DNA of 64,000 nucleotides from NCBI GenBank assembly GCA_026545225.1, contig CM048848.1, positions 26,204,806-26,268,805 on the forward strand, read 5' to 3'. The notes beneath the pieces were generated by a model, which saw nothing but the letters and a program-made list of their open reading frames with translations, was not told the origin of the DNA and made no database searches. A program made the position numbers and the translations under genes. This document shows, in pieces, positions 11,306 to 23,081 of this stretch; positions within the stretch are counted from its first letter, which is position 1; each line of letters opens with the position of its first letter. This DNA comes from Cornus controversa (lineage: Eukaryota > Streptophyta > Magnoliopsida > Cornales > Cornaceae).

Positions 11306-12900
11306 GCTTTTGAGTAGAATTTTTAACTGTTTCCCACTGGCCAATTTTTTCTTGGATTTCTCATTCTATGTAATTACCATTATATCCTATGCCCTCTTGT
11401 CATTTTCAAAAAAAATAAAAAAATTCATCACGCATAAATTCTCCTCTCTCTGAACCTCACCTTTAACCTCCTCTCTCTAAAAACCATCATTCTCTGTAAG
11501 CTACATACTGTAACAACTCTCTCTGTTATTTTTAGTATAGATCTGGTTTTTTAGATCAAAAAAAAATATTCAGACCAAAAAATGTCAAAAATGATCGAAA
11601 AAAATGTCAAAAATTGAATCAGTTTTCAATTGTTATCACCCCAACATCGTTAAAATCAAAGCTAACACCAAGAATGGGTTATAAAGGTAAATCACAGTGT
11701 AAAAGACGGAAGTTTTGGTGTGGTAAGGTTTCCATTGTGTACTTTTTTTGCCCAGATTTGAAAAGAAGGGAGAGAGAGGGGCTAAAGGAAAGAGAAATTA
11801 AGAAGGGTTGCAGCCAGGTTGAGTCTCTAAGATGGCTCGCTGTTGGGGACGCCTACGACGGCCAGGGTGACTACACCAGCGATGAAAGGGGCGGCAAAAT
11901 GGAGGACGAGGGGGATTCCCTTCTTCAAAGTCTTCTTGCAGTGGATTGGTTAATGTTAGGTTTTCTTCTTCGCCCTCTACGGTGAGAGATCTTCTTTTGA
12001 GACCATCGGTGATAGGAAAGAGAAAGTAGAGGAGAGACTCAGAGAGGGAGGTGAGAGAGTTTGAGACGTTTTGTTATTCATCGCCATCTTGATGGCATTG
12101 CTGTTATTTCTCCTAAAAGTTGTCTAAAAAACACAGCCATATGAGACCTTTTTTTCCATGAATTAAATAAGACACCAAAATGTATATGGAATTCAGCGGC
12201 TGTCTTTTTGTAATTGCTATAATCCCCAAAACGTCGTGTGTCACTTGGTCTTTGTTATATTGGAATTAATCTCTTGAATTCTATAGCAATCTGATCATAT
12301 ATGTATCATATAATTAGGGTTATAATTATTAACTATTTGATGGCCTGCACTCAGCATCAAGAGAAAATAAATAATTAAGACGCGTTTTCGATGTTACATT
12401 TTTTAGATACAAAGTAATTTCAAGAATTAAAGTTAAATTATGTGAATTTAAAATTTTCTTACCTAAAAAGTGTATTAAAATAGTATGAATATTTTTAAAA
12501 TTGATGGTAAGGGAATTTTGCTTAGGTAATCCAAGCATCTCAAGGAGATAAGCATAATCAACCACTCGGTTGAGTATACATGGTAAAAGATAAGTCATTA
12601 AGAAAACCTATAGATAAAGATGATGATATGATCTAATATGAATTACGATGAGAAATTTGATTGCTACACTACATGTCAATCTTAATTAACCTCTATAAAT
12701 AAGAGAAGTCGGCTAACCTCTATATATGTTTTAGGCACACTAAAACATTTAATACATAACCACTTCTATGATATATTCAACTTAATTGTCAGAGTGTAGC
12801 ACACAAACATCCACTGGTGGTACTGTGTTTTGTAGGAAGCTCGCGACTTATATGTATCTCAATAACGGCGTGCAAAATTACTTGCTTTAACTCACAAATA
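11306..12900. other. Unassigned AT-rich DNA
   Basis: A stretch near 11435-12070 has CT-rich and GA-rich patches and a 124-codon open frame (11614-11985) with low-complexity, Arg/Lys-rich translation. It resembles no family I know and lacks a convincing plant start, so I do not call a gene. The rest shows nothing supportable. Confidence 0.4.
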
Positions 12901-13188
12901 ATCCTTCCGTCCCATAATTCTAGTCCATTATTTCATTTTGGGATATCCCAAACAAAATACATACACATTCCTAAAATGGATGTACTATCTTTTATATGAT
13001 TTCTAAACTACATTTTTCAAACTCCACTATCCTAAAAGCCGGTCCCACCATATAATACTAATACTAACGTTTAAACAAGGACTAATGTGTAAATTCATTC
13101 ATTATCACAATAATAAAATACATTAAAATTCCACTACCATAAAAAACTGCATTTCCCAAACATCTCAAGAATTATGGGATGGAGGGAG
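12901..13188. mobile_element. Stowaway-like MITE (Tc1/mariner type)
   Basis: The ends are inverse copies of the usual Stowaway-like terminus: left ATCCTTCCGTCCCATAATTC, right GAATTATGGGATGGAGGGAG. TA dinucleotides flank both sides (12899-12900 and 13189-13190), as expected for Tc1/mariner-type target duplication. Length is 288 bp with no ORF. Confidence 0.75.
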
Positions 13189-13424
13189 TAAAATAAAAAT
13201 AAATAAATAAATAGCAGCGGACAAAATTGAAAAAAATTCATTTATACTTGAGTTAAGAACTTCATGCTTCGTTTGGTAGGAAGGAAAGAAGAGGGGTGGA
13301 GGGAATGAGCAAATTTCCTTTGTTTGGTAGAGAGGATGCGGGGAGAGAAGAGAAAATATGATGGATGAGCCATCCTTCCTCTTTCACAAATTTTCATCCT
13401 TCCAAATTATGATAGAAGACACGT

Positions 13425-15471
13425 AAACTCATGCTGGTACGACACATAGACTCATTTTTTTCTCGCATATAACCCACTCTAACAAATCTGAAGCCTGCCT
13501 ATTAAGCTCTTCATGATCTTTTGGATACATTCGGTAATGTGGCTTATTAGGTAAACTAGCTCCAAGCATTAGATCAATCTGGTGTTGGATGTCCTTCATG
13601 AGAGGTAATCCGTGAGGTAAATTCTGAGGCATAACATCAGCAAACTCCTCTAAAAGTGGCTGAATAGTAGCTAAACAATCTGATCCTGCAATCTTCTCTT
13701 TGCCAATTAAAACATAAACCATGTCACCCTCGTCTAATTCCTCCTCAAAATAGCCCATAGAGAGTAAATTAACACCCTCCTCCAATTTAGGTTTAGGTGT
13801 AACCTCTTTAAATTAATGGAACATGTTATCTTTTTTTTTTATCTTTATAGAAGGTATAAGTGTTTTTGTAGCCATCATGTTGCACCTTATTATCAAATTG
13901 CCAAGGTTGACCAAATAAGACACGACATGCATCTATTGCCCCAACATTACATAATACTTTATCAAGGTACCTAATACCAATAGACAAATTAACCAAGCAT
14001 CGTTTAATGACAGATACCACATTGCCTTTCTTGAACCAATAAAGTTTGTAAAGTTGAAGATGTGCTTCCATGGATAAATTTAACTTTATCATCGTTTCTT
14101 GAGAAATGACGTTTTCACAACTCCCATTATGTATGATCAGCTTGGAAACACAACCACCAATGGTACAAGTGGTTTGGAAAATATTATGTCACGGCCAATC
14201 CTCAGGTTTTTCGTGTCGTGATGCTATGAAGGCTTTCCACATCACAAGAGAAAGCCTCGTGTCTCCTTTAACAACAACATCATTGTCGTCATCATCATAA
14301 ATAGGTTCATATTCTTCTCGTGAATGTTATTCTCCACATTCTTCAATGAAAAGCTCTTTTCCTTCACGGTTGTTTGATTTTTGACATTCAGCAGACTAGT
14401 GGCTTGGTGCTCCACATTTGACGCATTTAACTCCTAACCCACTAGGCTGCAATTTAGCAACAGATGCTCCACCACCGAGACATGACTGAGGGGATGTATT
14501 GGTGCCACTTTGAGGCACTTTTATTGTTGGTCGATTGCTAGCAACAGTCCCATGAGATTGGCCCTTAAAATTAGTAGTCCAGTTAGAATTAACATGATTA
14601 TTTGGTGCTTTATGCGTCCCTCTCACTTACTAAATTTCTGTAGCTTTAGCACATTGATAAGCTTAAAAAACATTCCAAATATCTTGTTGGTTCAATATAT
14701 CTTGCAAATTAACTCGTAATCCCCCTATATACAACCTTCTATTCCTCACTTTCATCTAAGTCATTCATGAGAACAAGTTCAAAGTATTCTTCTATGTATT
14801 CGTCAACACTCCTACTTTCATGTTAACAAATTTTCACCCTTTGAAACATTGACTAGGTATAGTTATAAGGAAGAAAAGTCTCCAATAACTTCTTTCGTAT
14901 CTTTTCTCAATCAATAATCTTGGGCTTTCTTTGTCTTTGCCATGTCATTATGAACTGATCCCACCAAGCTAATGCTCTTCTTCTTAATTTCACTACAACC
15001 AATTTCACATTTTTGTCCTCACGTACATCCTTCAAGTCAAAGACTCTTTCCACAACAGATAACTAATTAATGAAACATTCTCTATTAAGATCTCTTGCAT
15101 ATTCAGTAATTTCCACCTTAAAACCACCATCCCAATGCCTATCATAAAAGGGAATAGGTGCTGGTCTGTGTGCTGTGTTTCTGCAAATAGGATTAACAAA
15201 ATCCTCTTCTAGATCGACCTCCTCATATTCAACGCCATCTTAAGAATGGCCCGTGGTTTGCGCAACGTGCTGGGTTAAAGCTTCAATCTGCATTCTTAGA
15301 TCTTCCATCACAGGAAGCACTTGTTATTGATCAAGTGCTACATCCTAATCAGGTCGAACGGCTGCCCTGCGAGATGGATTTCTTCTCCTTGGTATGTTGC
15401 AAAACCTAAGATAGAGATTTCATAATCTAACGCAAAACTACTGGACCAGAATTTGCTCTGATACTAACTAA
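13425..15471 (-). mobile_element. Chromovirus-type Ty3/gypsy fragment, minus strand (fossil)
   Basis: Reading on the minus strand from right to left: a primer-site-like word TTAGTATCAGAGCA at 15454-15467 (initiator Met type), decayed gag with a zinc-knuckle remnant CVKCG near 14400-14430, a protease region (about 13826-14092, with LFGQPWQFDNKVQHDG), and a pre-RT tether (13429-13785, with DIQHQIDLMLGASLPN and HYRMYPKDHEEL). This tether form is typical of plant chromoviruses. Homology stops just before RT. The element has many breaks and looks old. No partner LTR was recognised to the right of the primer site. Confidence 0.75.
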
Positions 15472-16365
15472 TGCAATTAGTTATGAAAGAAAGAATAAAA
15501 TCTATAAGAAGGGAAGAATCATGGTTCGCAGTCATAGTCACAGTCGCGACTGCAGAATGGATGTGGTTGCGATGTAACAGAATTGAGTTCGTATTGGCAT
15601 TATGTAATGGAATCAGTTACCGTGGTCATGAAATTTTTTTGAACTTGGGTCTAAAATGCACTTATAAGTAATTTTTTTACAGCATAATTCAATAAATATA
15701 GCTTTTTAGTGAATTTTATTAAAATTTTAAAGATCATTTAGCACAAGCACTGACCTATTAATGAATTTTAAGTTGTCATTGTTATTAAAATTGTTTAGTA
15801 TTATTCAATAAAGATGAGTTTCGAGTGAGTTTTAGTGAATTTTATTGAATTTTGTAGGACTAATTAGTACAAGTATTGACCTGTTTATGAATTTTAAATT
15901 GTCATCAAAATTAAAAAATCTTAGTAATTATAATATTTACTGAATTAAAAAAAAAGGTTTTTAAGTATAAAATAAATTAAAAATCATATCATATATAATA
16001 TGTGAGAATTTTTTTTTTTGACACGTTATATATTTGAGTATTGAAAAGCAATAAAAATAAAAATTTAAAGTTAAATAAATCAAAATATAATACTAGGCAA
16101 AAATATCAAAAAATTATAAATTATAACACATGTAACATCTATATATCATAAAAAGTTACAATTTATGAGTGAAAATTAAAAAAAATATATATATATATAT
16201 ATATTTGAAAGTGTCTTTAGCATGTTTATTTGTTGAAAATAAATATTTTATTGACATAATATATTATATAAATTGATTTATTATTTCATTATATTTAAAA
16301 ACAATGATGCTTATGTAGTGGATATGCAAATATACTTTAAATATAAATATTATCATCATATGAAC
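15472..16365. other. AT-rich DNA, no gene seen
   Basis: Very AT-rich with an (AT)n tract near 16182-16203. It may include a decayed LTR belonging to the fragment on its left, but no second copy is available here to test that. Confidence 0.4.
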
Positions 16366-16440
16366 ACAACGTGCTCTACTGGTAGAAGTTAAGAATCCAT
16401 GTAGTTGGGACTTTTAGGTTACGATCCCTCTTTGCTGAAT
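16366..16440 (+). repeat. tRNA-like (SINE-like) remnant
   Basis: The stretch contains tgctctactggtag, close to an A box, and ggttacgatccc, close to a B box, about 45 bp apart. There is no foldable cloverleaf, so a decayed tRNA-derived SINE head is likelier than a tRNA gene. Confidence 0.3.
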
Positions 16441-16727
16441 TTATTTTGGCAAGTTAAGAACCGGAAAGAAGACAATCTCTTCGTAATTTTTCCTTTAATT
16501 TACCACATTGTCATATGTGATAAGATGCACGCTTTATTTTTCCTTCACTTGATTAAAGCAAGGAAGAACAAAAAGAGTAAACTATAGAGAGATTAATTAT
16601 TAACAATTATTTTATTATTAATTGATTAACAATAAGCAGAAAGTAGCTCCCAAACACCATATTTTTATGTCCCCTTCCCTCTCCCCAGTACCACATTTCT
16701 CTGTGTGCATCTGTGTGCGCCATCATC

Positions 16728-19700
16728 ATGGGAATGAAGAGTGTGATGCTGTTAACGTTGGTAGTGTTCTGGCTAAGGGCTTGGCTGGCCTTGTCTTTGA
16801 GTAGAGTCACAGATGAGTCTGCTCTTCTTGCCTTCTATTCTCATATCACTTCTGATCCCACTAACATCTTAGCCAAAAATTGGTCAGAAGGAACCTCCTT
16901 TTGCTATTGGGTTGGCGTCTCTTGCGGTCGCAGACACCGAAGAGTGACGGCCTTGAATCTTCCTAATATGGGTCTTCAAGGTACCATCCCCAATGAAATT
17001 GGCAACCTCTCATTCCTCATTTCCATCAACATAAGCAGTAACAACTTCCATGGCCATCTGCCTCATGAGTTGGGTCTTTTGCGTCGGCTCAAGTCCTTGG
17101 ATTTGCAATTCAATCAGCTTAGTGGGTCCATTCCAGCAAGTTTTGGGTTCCTAACAAAGCTTCAAGACATGCATCTCTCTTTCAATGGTTTCACAGGATC
17201 AATTCCCCAAGAAATTGGCAAGCTTCCTCATCTCCATACAGTGGGTATTCAAAACAACAGCATATCAGGAACCATTCCTTCTGCCATCTTCAACATTTCA
17301 TCACTGAGAATGATTAGTCTATCATTCAATAAGATATCCGGTACTCTCCCAGTGGACATGTGCACTCATCTTCCACTACTCGAAAGCTTTTTTGTTTCCA
17401 GCAATTACCTCAGTGGTGATATTCCCTCTAGTTTATCACTCTGTGGGGAGCTCCGACAATTGTTTCTGAAGGGAAATAAATTTGGTGGAAGTATACCAGA
17501 ATCCATTGGAAATCTAACTAAACTTGAAGAGCTTGATCTTGGTTTCAACAACTTGAATGGTCCAATTCCATTTGCCATATTCAACATCTCTTCTTTACAG
17601 AGAATTCGTCTAACAAAAAACAACATAAACAGGATTCTGCCAGAGGACATGTGCAACAATCTTCCAGAGTTACAAGGGTTATATCTTTCATTGAATCAGC
17701 TAGGTGGTCAAATCCCAACTAGTTTACCCAAATGTACTCAACTTCAAACATTATCATTATCATACAACAAATTTACGGGAACCATACCTAGGGGAATTGG
17801 CAACTTCTCAAAATTGCAGCTGTTATTTCTTGGCAATAATAGCTGGACAGGTACAGATTTTACTATCATCGATCGGGGTATCACATCTTCAATTTTGATT
17901 TATGGCTAAGAATCAGTTAAATATTTGTGTTTTATGTGGTTCATGGTTTATTTTTCAGTTATTTTCTTGATTGTGTGTTTGATTTCACAACATTTGTCAT
18001 AACACTTATCATTCGATTTTCAATCTCTAATTTTATTGTCTCAACTTGTTTCTCAGGTGAATTATCTCCAACATTCTTCAACATCTCTTCACTAGTGAAG
18101 TTGGATCTCTCATACAATGGAATCTTTGGTAGTCTCCCGAAGAATCTGTGCTATAAACTTCCAAGGATTGAATTAATTTATTTTGATCAGAACCAACTCA
18201 GTGGCGAGATCAGTCCTATCGTGTCATATTGTGAAAGACTTAAAGTACTCTCTCTGTCCTACAACCAATTCACAGCCGGAAACATCCCGAGTGAAATTGG
18301 GAACCTGTCAGCACTTGAAGAGTTATATCTGGTCAGAACTAACTTGATAGGTATGCTTCCAAGTTCAGTTGGTAATATGTCAATGTTAAAGATACTCAGC
18401 ATTTCCGAAAACAATATCCACGGCCAAGTTCCTCGGGAATTGGGGCATCTCTTGAATTTAGAAGAACTATCGCTCACCTCAAACAAACTTAGAGGTGAAT
18501 TTCCTGAGTCCATCTTTAACATCTCAACGTTACAACTCATTTCCCTAACAGAGAACTACCTTTCAGGCAACCTTCCATCAAGTATAGGCCTTTTCCTTCC
18601 TAATCTTGAAATACTTCTTCTTGGTGGCAACAAATTTGGCGGAGTAATTCCAAGATCACTCTCAAATGCCTCCAAACTTACTACAATCAGTCTATCCCTG
18701 AACTTGTTCAACGGCAATGTACCTACTAATCTCGGCAATTTACGCCTCCTCGAATTCCTTCACCTTACAGATAATCAGTTGACAAATGATCCATCGACCC
18801 CTGAACTAAGTTTTCTTACTTCACTAACAAATTGCAGGAATTTGAAGCAACTTCTAATAGGACCTAATCCACTGAATGGAATTCTTCCTAAATCATTAGG
18901 GAATCTGTCTATTTCCCTTGAATATTTTGTTGCAACTGGTGGAAGCATCAAAGGCATGATTCCAAGTGAAATAGGTAACTTGAGCAACTTGGTGAAATTG
19001 TATATGGGAGATAATGAATTGACAGGACCTATTCCAAAAACACTGGGGCAATTAAGAAAGATCCAACGTTTGCAAATATCTAGCAATCTGATAGAGGGGC
19101 TAATACCCATCAATTTCTGCAATTTGACAAACTTAGGTGAGTTGATTTTGAGTACAAATAAACTTTCTGGGTCAATACCAAGGTGTTTAGGAAAATTAAC
19201 TTCGTTGCGACTCCTCTACTTGGACTCCAATGCATTGACTTCAAAAATACCATCAACTTTGTGGAGCCTTGAGGATATCAATGTGTTGGACTTGTCCTCT
19301 AATGGTCTGGTTGGTGCTTTGCCTCAAGAAGTTGGCAATTTGAAGCATGTTAGACAATTGCATCTATCAAAAAATAAGTTCACAGGGGAAATTCCAACCA
19401 CCATTGGGCAACTTCTGTACTTGGAATCCTTGGATCTATCCCAAAATAGATTACAAGGACATATACCCCTTTCATTTTCTGATTTGATAGATTTGAAGTC
19501 ATTGAATCTAGCTCAGAATAATATTTCTGGTGTGATCCCCAAGTCACTAGAGAAACTTTTGGATCTTAAATATTTGAATGTTTCTTTTAATAGACTAAGC
19601 GGAGAAATTCCCAATGGAGGACCTTTTTCAAACTTCACAGCTGAATCTTTTGTGCATAATGATGCACTATGTGGAGCACCTCAGTTCCATGTCAGAGCAT

Positions 19701-21227
19701 GTAAAGCACGTAAATCAGTAGAGGAGAAGATTTTTCTAAAATATGTTGTACCATCAATAGCAGCATCAGTTATAATTGCAGCAGCTCTCCTACTTTGGTT
19801 GTTGAGATCCCACAACAAAATCAGGAAACTTCAGTTACAAGTTGATCAAGAACTTCCATTAACACATAGAAGAATTTCATACCAAGAGATTCTTTATGCA
19901 ACAAGCAACTTTCGTGAAGACAATTTGATTGGGAGAGGAAGATTTGGGATAGTATACAAAGGAATATTCACTAACGGGATGGTAGCTGCTATAAAAGTCT
20001 TCAATTTAGAGCTACAAAGTGCATTCAAAAGTTTCGAAGTAGAGTGTGAAGCTTTGCGCAACATTCGCCATCGGAATCTTGTCAAGATAATCAGCAGTTG
20101 CTCTAATCTTGATTTCAGAGCCTTGGTGCTAGAATATATGCCGAATGGAAACCTTGAGAAGTGGCTCTACTCTCACAACTACTTTCTGAATATTGTCCAA
20201 AGATTAAGCATTATGATAGATGTTGCATCTGCATTTGAATATCTCCATCACCATTATTCAATTTCAACCCCTGTGGTGCACTGTGACTTGAAGCCAAGCA
20301 ACATCCTATTAGATCAAGACATGGTTGTGCATATAGGTGACTTCGGCATAGCAAAGCTCTTGAAAGAAAACAAGTCAATGACACAGACAAAGACCTTAGG
20401 CACCATTGGGTACATGGCACCAGGTAAAGTTCCTACTCTAATTTTATCAATAAAATGATTTAGAGAATAGTCATTAGATCAATATTTATTTCGGCTAGTT
20501 TGTTAGGCAGAATAATATTTTTCATTTCTGATTTCTTTTATTTGATTTGAATATTTACTAGTTTCTTGTAAATTATCAAACAAAAAATCCTTCTATAAAA
20601 TTTCTAAACATTTTGTCATTTTCCTCTTATGTGGGAGAAACTCACACACACACCGTAGCACTCTGCTACTAAAAGGTGCATTACCTTGTGGGTTACTCTT
20701 ATTACTATTTTTGGAAGAAAAAAAGGATTATAGTAAGTACAAAAGTAGTTTCTCTTATAAAGTTAATTATTGTCTTATCCCTTCTAATTATCATGACTTG
20801 GTTCTATTTTTAAGAATTTATTTTTATAAATAAATTTTACTATTTTTAAAATGAGTTGGTCATGAATGTTATTGTTGCAGAGTATGGTTCAGCTGGAATA
20901 GTGTCTACTATGGGGGATGTTTATAGTTTTGGGATTCTGTTGATGGAAATATTTACAAGAAAGAGCCCTACAGACAATCTATTTTTGGGTGACCAAAGTC
21001 TGAAGCATTGGGTAAATGATTCATTCCCGAGTGCGGTGATGGAGGTTGTGGATGCTAATTTATTGAGAGAAGAAAGAGGAAATCCTAATGCTGTACAAAA
21101 TTGTATTTTGTCAATCATGGAATTAGCTCTACAATGCACAGCAGACTCACCTAAAGAGAGGATTGTCATCACAGAGGCCCTAGTCCAGCTCAAGAAGATC
21201 AAAACCTCATTTCAAGATTCAATCTAA
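16728..21227 (+). CDS. LRR receptor-like kinase, subfamily XII (Xa21/EFR-like), non-RD; exons 16728-17850, 18057-20423, 20881-21227
   Basis: The spliced product is 1278 residues; both introns are GT-AG and join in frame. The start is the ATG at 16728, giving a signal peptide (about 1-25). An N-terminal cap (C59, C66 in FCYWVGVSC) is followed by roughly 30 LRRs, a C-terminal cap (LCGAPQFHVRAC), a transmembrane helix near 938-957 and a Ser/Thr kinase. Kinase marks are GRGRFG at 1000, Lys1021 in AAIKVF, HCDLKPSN at 1116 (Cys before Asp, so non-RD), DFG at 1136 and APE near 1162-1164. Non-RD subfamily XII kinases sense microbial patterns at the plasma membrane, with a SERK co-receptor; the ligand here is unknown. 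It is longer than Xa21 or EFR (about 1030) because of extra LRRs, and it has an unusual intron within the LRR region. No breaks were seen. Confidence 0.9.
17283..18363 (+). repeat. Three tandem four-LRR super-repeats in the receptor kinase
   Basis: Residues 186-282, 283-379 and 380-477 are three successive 97-98-residue units. Each starts with (A/T)(I/F)FNISSL, followed by an LP..(M/L)C..LP segment, a (L/V)S.C or LPKC segment and an IP..IGN segment. Intron 1 (17851-18056) lies five codons before the end of unit two. Confidence 0.8.
17851..18056 (+). other. Intron 1 of the receptor kinase, within the LRR region
   Basis: It begins GTACAG and ends TTTCTCAG, is 206 bp long and in phase 1 (G|GT, glycine). 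Homologous intron sequence is found before exon 2 of both broken paralogues (46196-46304 and about 48150-48293), so the intron predates the duplications. Confidence 0.85.
20424..20880 (+). other. Intron 2 of the receptor kinase, in the kinase domain
   Basis: It begins GTAAAG and ends GTTGCAG, is 457 bp long and splits the Glu codon of the APE motif. A kinase-domain intron is the usual intron of subfamily XII genes. The paralogue at 48150-51375 keeps a homologous intron at 50556-51024. Confidence 0.85.
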
Positions 21228-22135
21228 TGGCTACTGCATTTGTTGCTCTGTAAGTATTTCTGCTTTCTCTGTCTAGCAATTTTAATTTTAATACTAGCAC
21301 CAATCTATCAATTTCTGACTATTGTTTGATATCCAGTTATAGCATTTAAAGTTGCTTTTGAAGAACTTCATTTTGTTTTTGGGAATTAATCACTAATCCG
21401 CCTGAATTCTGATGATTGCTTACAATGGCGAACTGTCTAAAAAATTTATTTATTTGTATTAGGCCCAAAATAGATCTAGTAACTGATTTTTAAATTATTT
21501 CAATTATAGTTAAGCAAAGCATTATCAATTTGTTAAGTATAGAGAATAAAAATCAAATAAACCGTGCACCCACACGAGAACAAACAATTTTTACATGGCA
21601 AATCCCAAAGAAAAAAATCACAAAGTCCACGCAAACAAAAATCTACTATATGAAAAAGAGATTACAAAAAGTTACAATTCACCCAGTCTTGAACTCCTAG
21701 TTACCTCCTATTATAGATAATGCCAAACTTTCTCCCCAAAAGTCTCCCAAGTCATCCAACCGCCGGTCTACAGATTGGCTCTTCACGAATTTGCTTCTCA
21801 ATCCAATGACAAGTCCCAGACACAAGATGTTTAAGTTGTGTGTGTTGTGTAGAAACATTTCGGTGTTGATAACTGTCACACCAGGTATATTCCTATGGGA
21901 TGAAAAATGTGACAGAGTAGCTATGATGCTAGCAAATGGCCAATATTATTATGTGTTTTTGAGTTGCCACCTAACATTGAGTCTATCATTCTTGTTGAGA
22001 CTTGGGTCTTCAAATGGCTATAATTTGAGGGCTCTAGTTGTTTCGAATTTGAGAAAAGTAACATTTTTGTTACTGCATGGCCTCATCCGTTTTAGCAATG
22101 TTGCACCAATTGCTTATCTTTTAAATATGTGGAAC
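21228..22135 (+). repeat. Receptor kinase 3' flank, copy 1 of a duplicated block
   Basis: This 3' flanking DNA matches 25545-26140 and 51371-52075 by eye over several hundred bases, with shared words such as cacgagaacaaacaatttttaca and ttgcttacaa. It marks the extent of the segmental duplications that made the receptor kinase copies. Part of it could instead be an old repeat that moved with the gene. Confidence 0.7.
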
Positions 22136-22139
22136 TAAG

Positions 22140-23081
22140 CCGATGTTTGGTACGATAGAATGGAATGGAATTTCATTCCATTTTTTTCTATTCGATAGGG
22201 CACAAAAATGTAAGAATTAATCATCCCTTTTTTATATATATATGTTTGAATTAACCATCCCTTGACATAATCATGGATAAAATACATTGTCTCTCTCTTG
22301 AAGTTTGGTCTAATTACGAGTTTTGTGTTTCGAAAAAAGCTACACCACGTTTCCCTCGGTTTTGGAACTTGATTTCAACGACCGCCTTCCGTCCAAATAT
22401 CTTATAGATCCGTCAAAAAGATATAGTCTACTGACCAAAATGTCCTTCAACATATTGGATTTGACCTTATTACCCTTAAAAGGCTAGGAAATAACAAAAA
22501 GAACTTTATTTTAGTGGCAAGTGTACCCTTCTCTCTGCATTCCCTTTTCACCACTGCCACATCCTACAATGACCATTTACCTCTTTCCACCATTGCAACC
22601 TCCTCTCAGCACTCTCATTGCCCCACCTTCACTCTTCGTTGGAGCATCCAGTCAATGGCACTGTGGCCTCCACCTTCTTTAACAGTATCAAATATTTTAC
22701 CGTCATTTAATAAAATAATAGAGGTTGAGAGGAGAAAGAAAACGAAGTGACAGAAGAAAGAGAGAGCAAATAATTATAATGGTGGGCACAATCATCATTT
22801 AATAGTATTAGATATTTTTACCTTTTTATTAATAAAGTAATGGAGCTATAATAGTAAATTTAGTCTAATTTTTATCATCTATGAGTGCTAAATCATTAAA
22901 CAGGTAAGTGAAACTTTTGTTCACCCCATGCGAATTAGAGCAAAATACACATATTTAGAGGGAGATAAATGTATTTTACTCAATGATTATCCCACATAAA
23001 GTGTAATGATCATACCTCCAAAAAAGTTAGGGAATGGACATTCCGCTCCATCATAGAATCAAAATATGGTATACCAAGTCT
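22140..23081. mobile_element. MITE (GGAATG-rich ends) with another element nested inside
   Basis: The left end tttggtacgatagaatggaa and the inverse right end (ttccgctccatcatagaatc) match the ends of the about 205-bp MITE at 58170-58374. The middle, about 22280-22980, is absent from that copy. Its own ends are inverse to each other (ataaaatacattgtctctct and the inverse of gagggagataaatgtatttt), so it is a second, nested element of about 700 bp. The open frame at 22514-22750 lies inside it and is not called. Confidence 0.55.

Noticed and set aside
11614-11985. A small host gene
   Set aside because: The translation is low-complexity and charged, no family is recognised, and splice or start context is not convincing.
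16713-16727. A longer start for the receptor kinase at 16713
   Set aside because: That codon is GTG. In a plant nuclear gene the ATG at 16728 is the credible start and gives a clean signal peptide.
22514-22750. Open frame MASVPFSLHSL
   Set aside because: It lies within the nested element at 22280-22980, is Ser/Thr/Pro-rich and has no recognisable domain.
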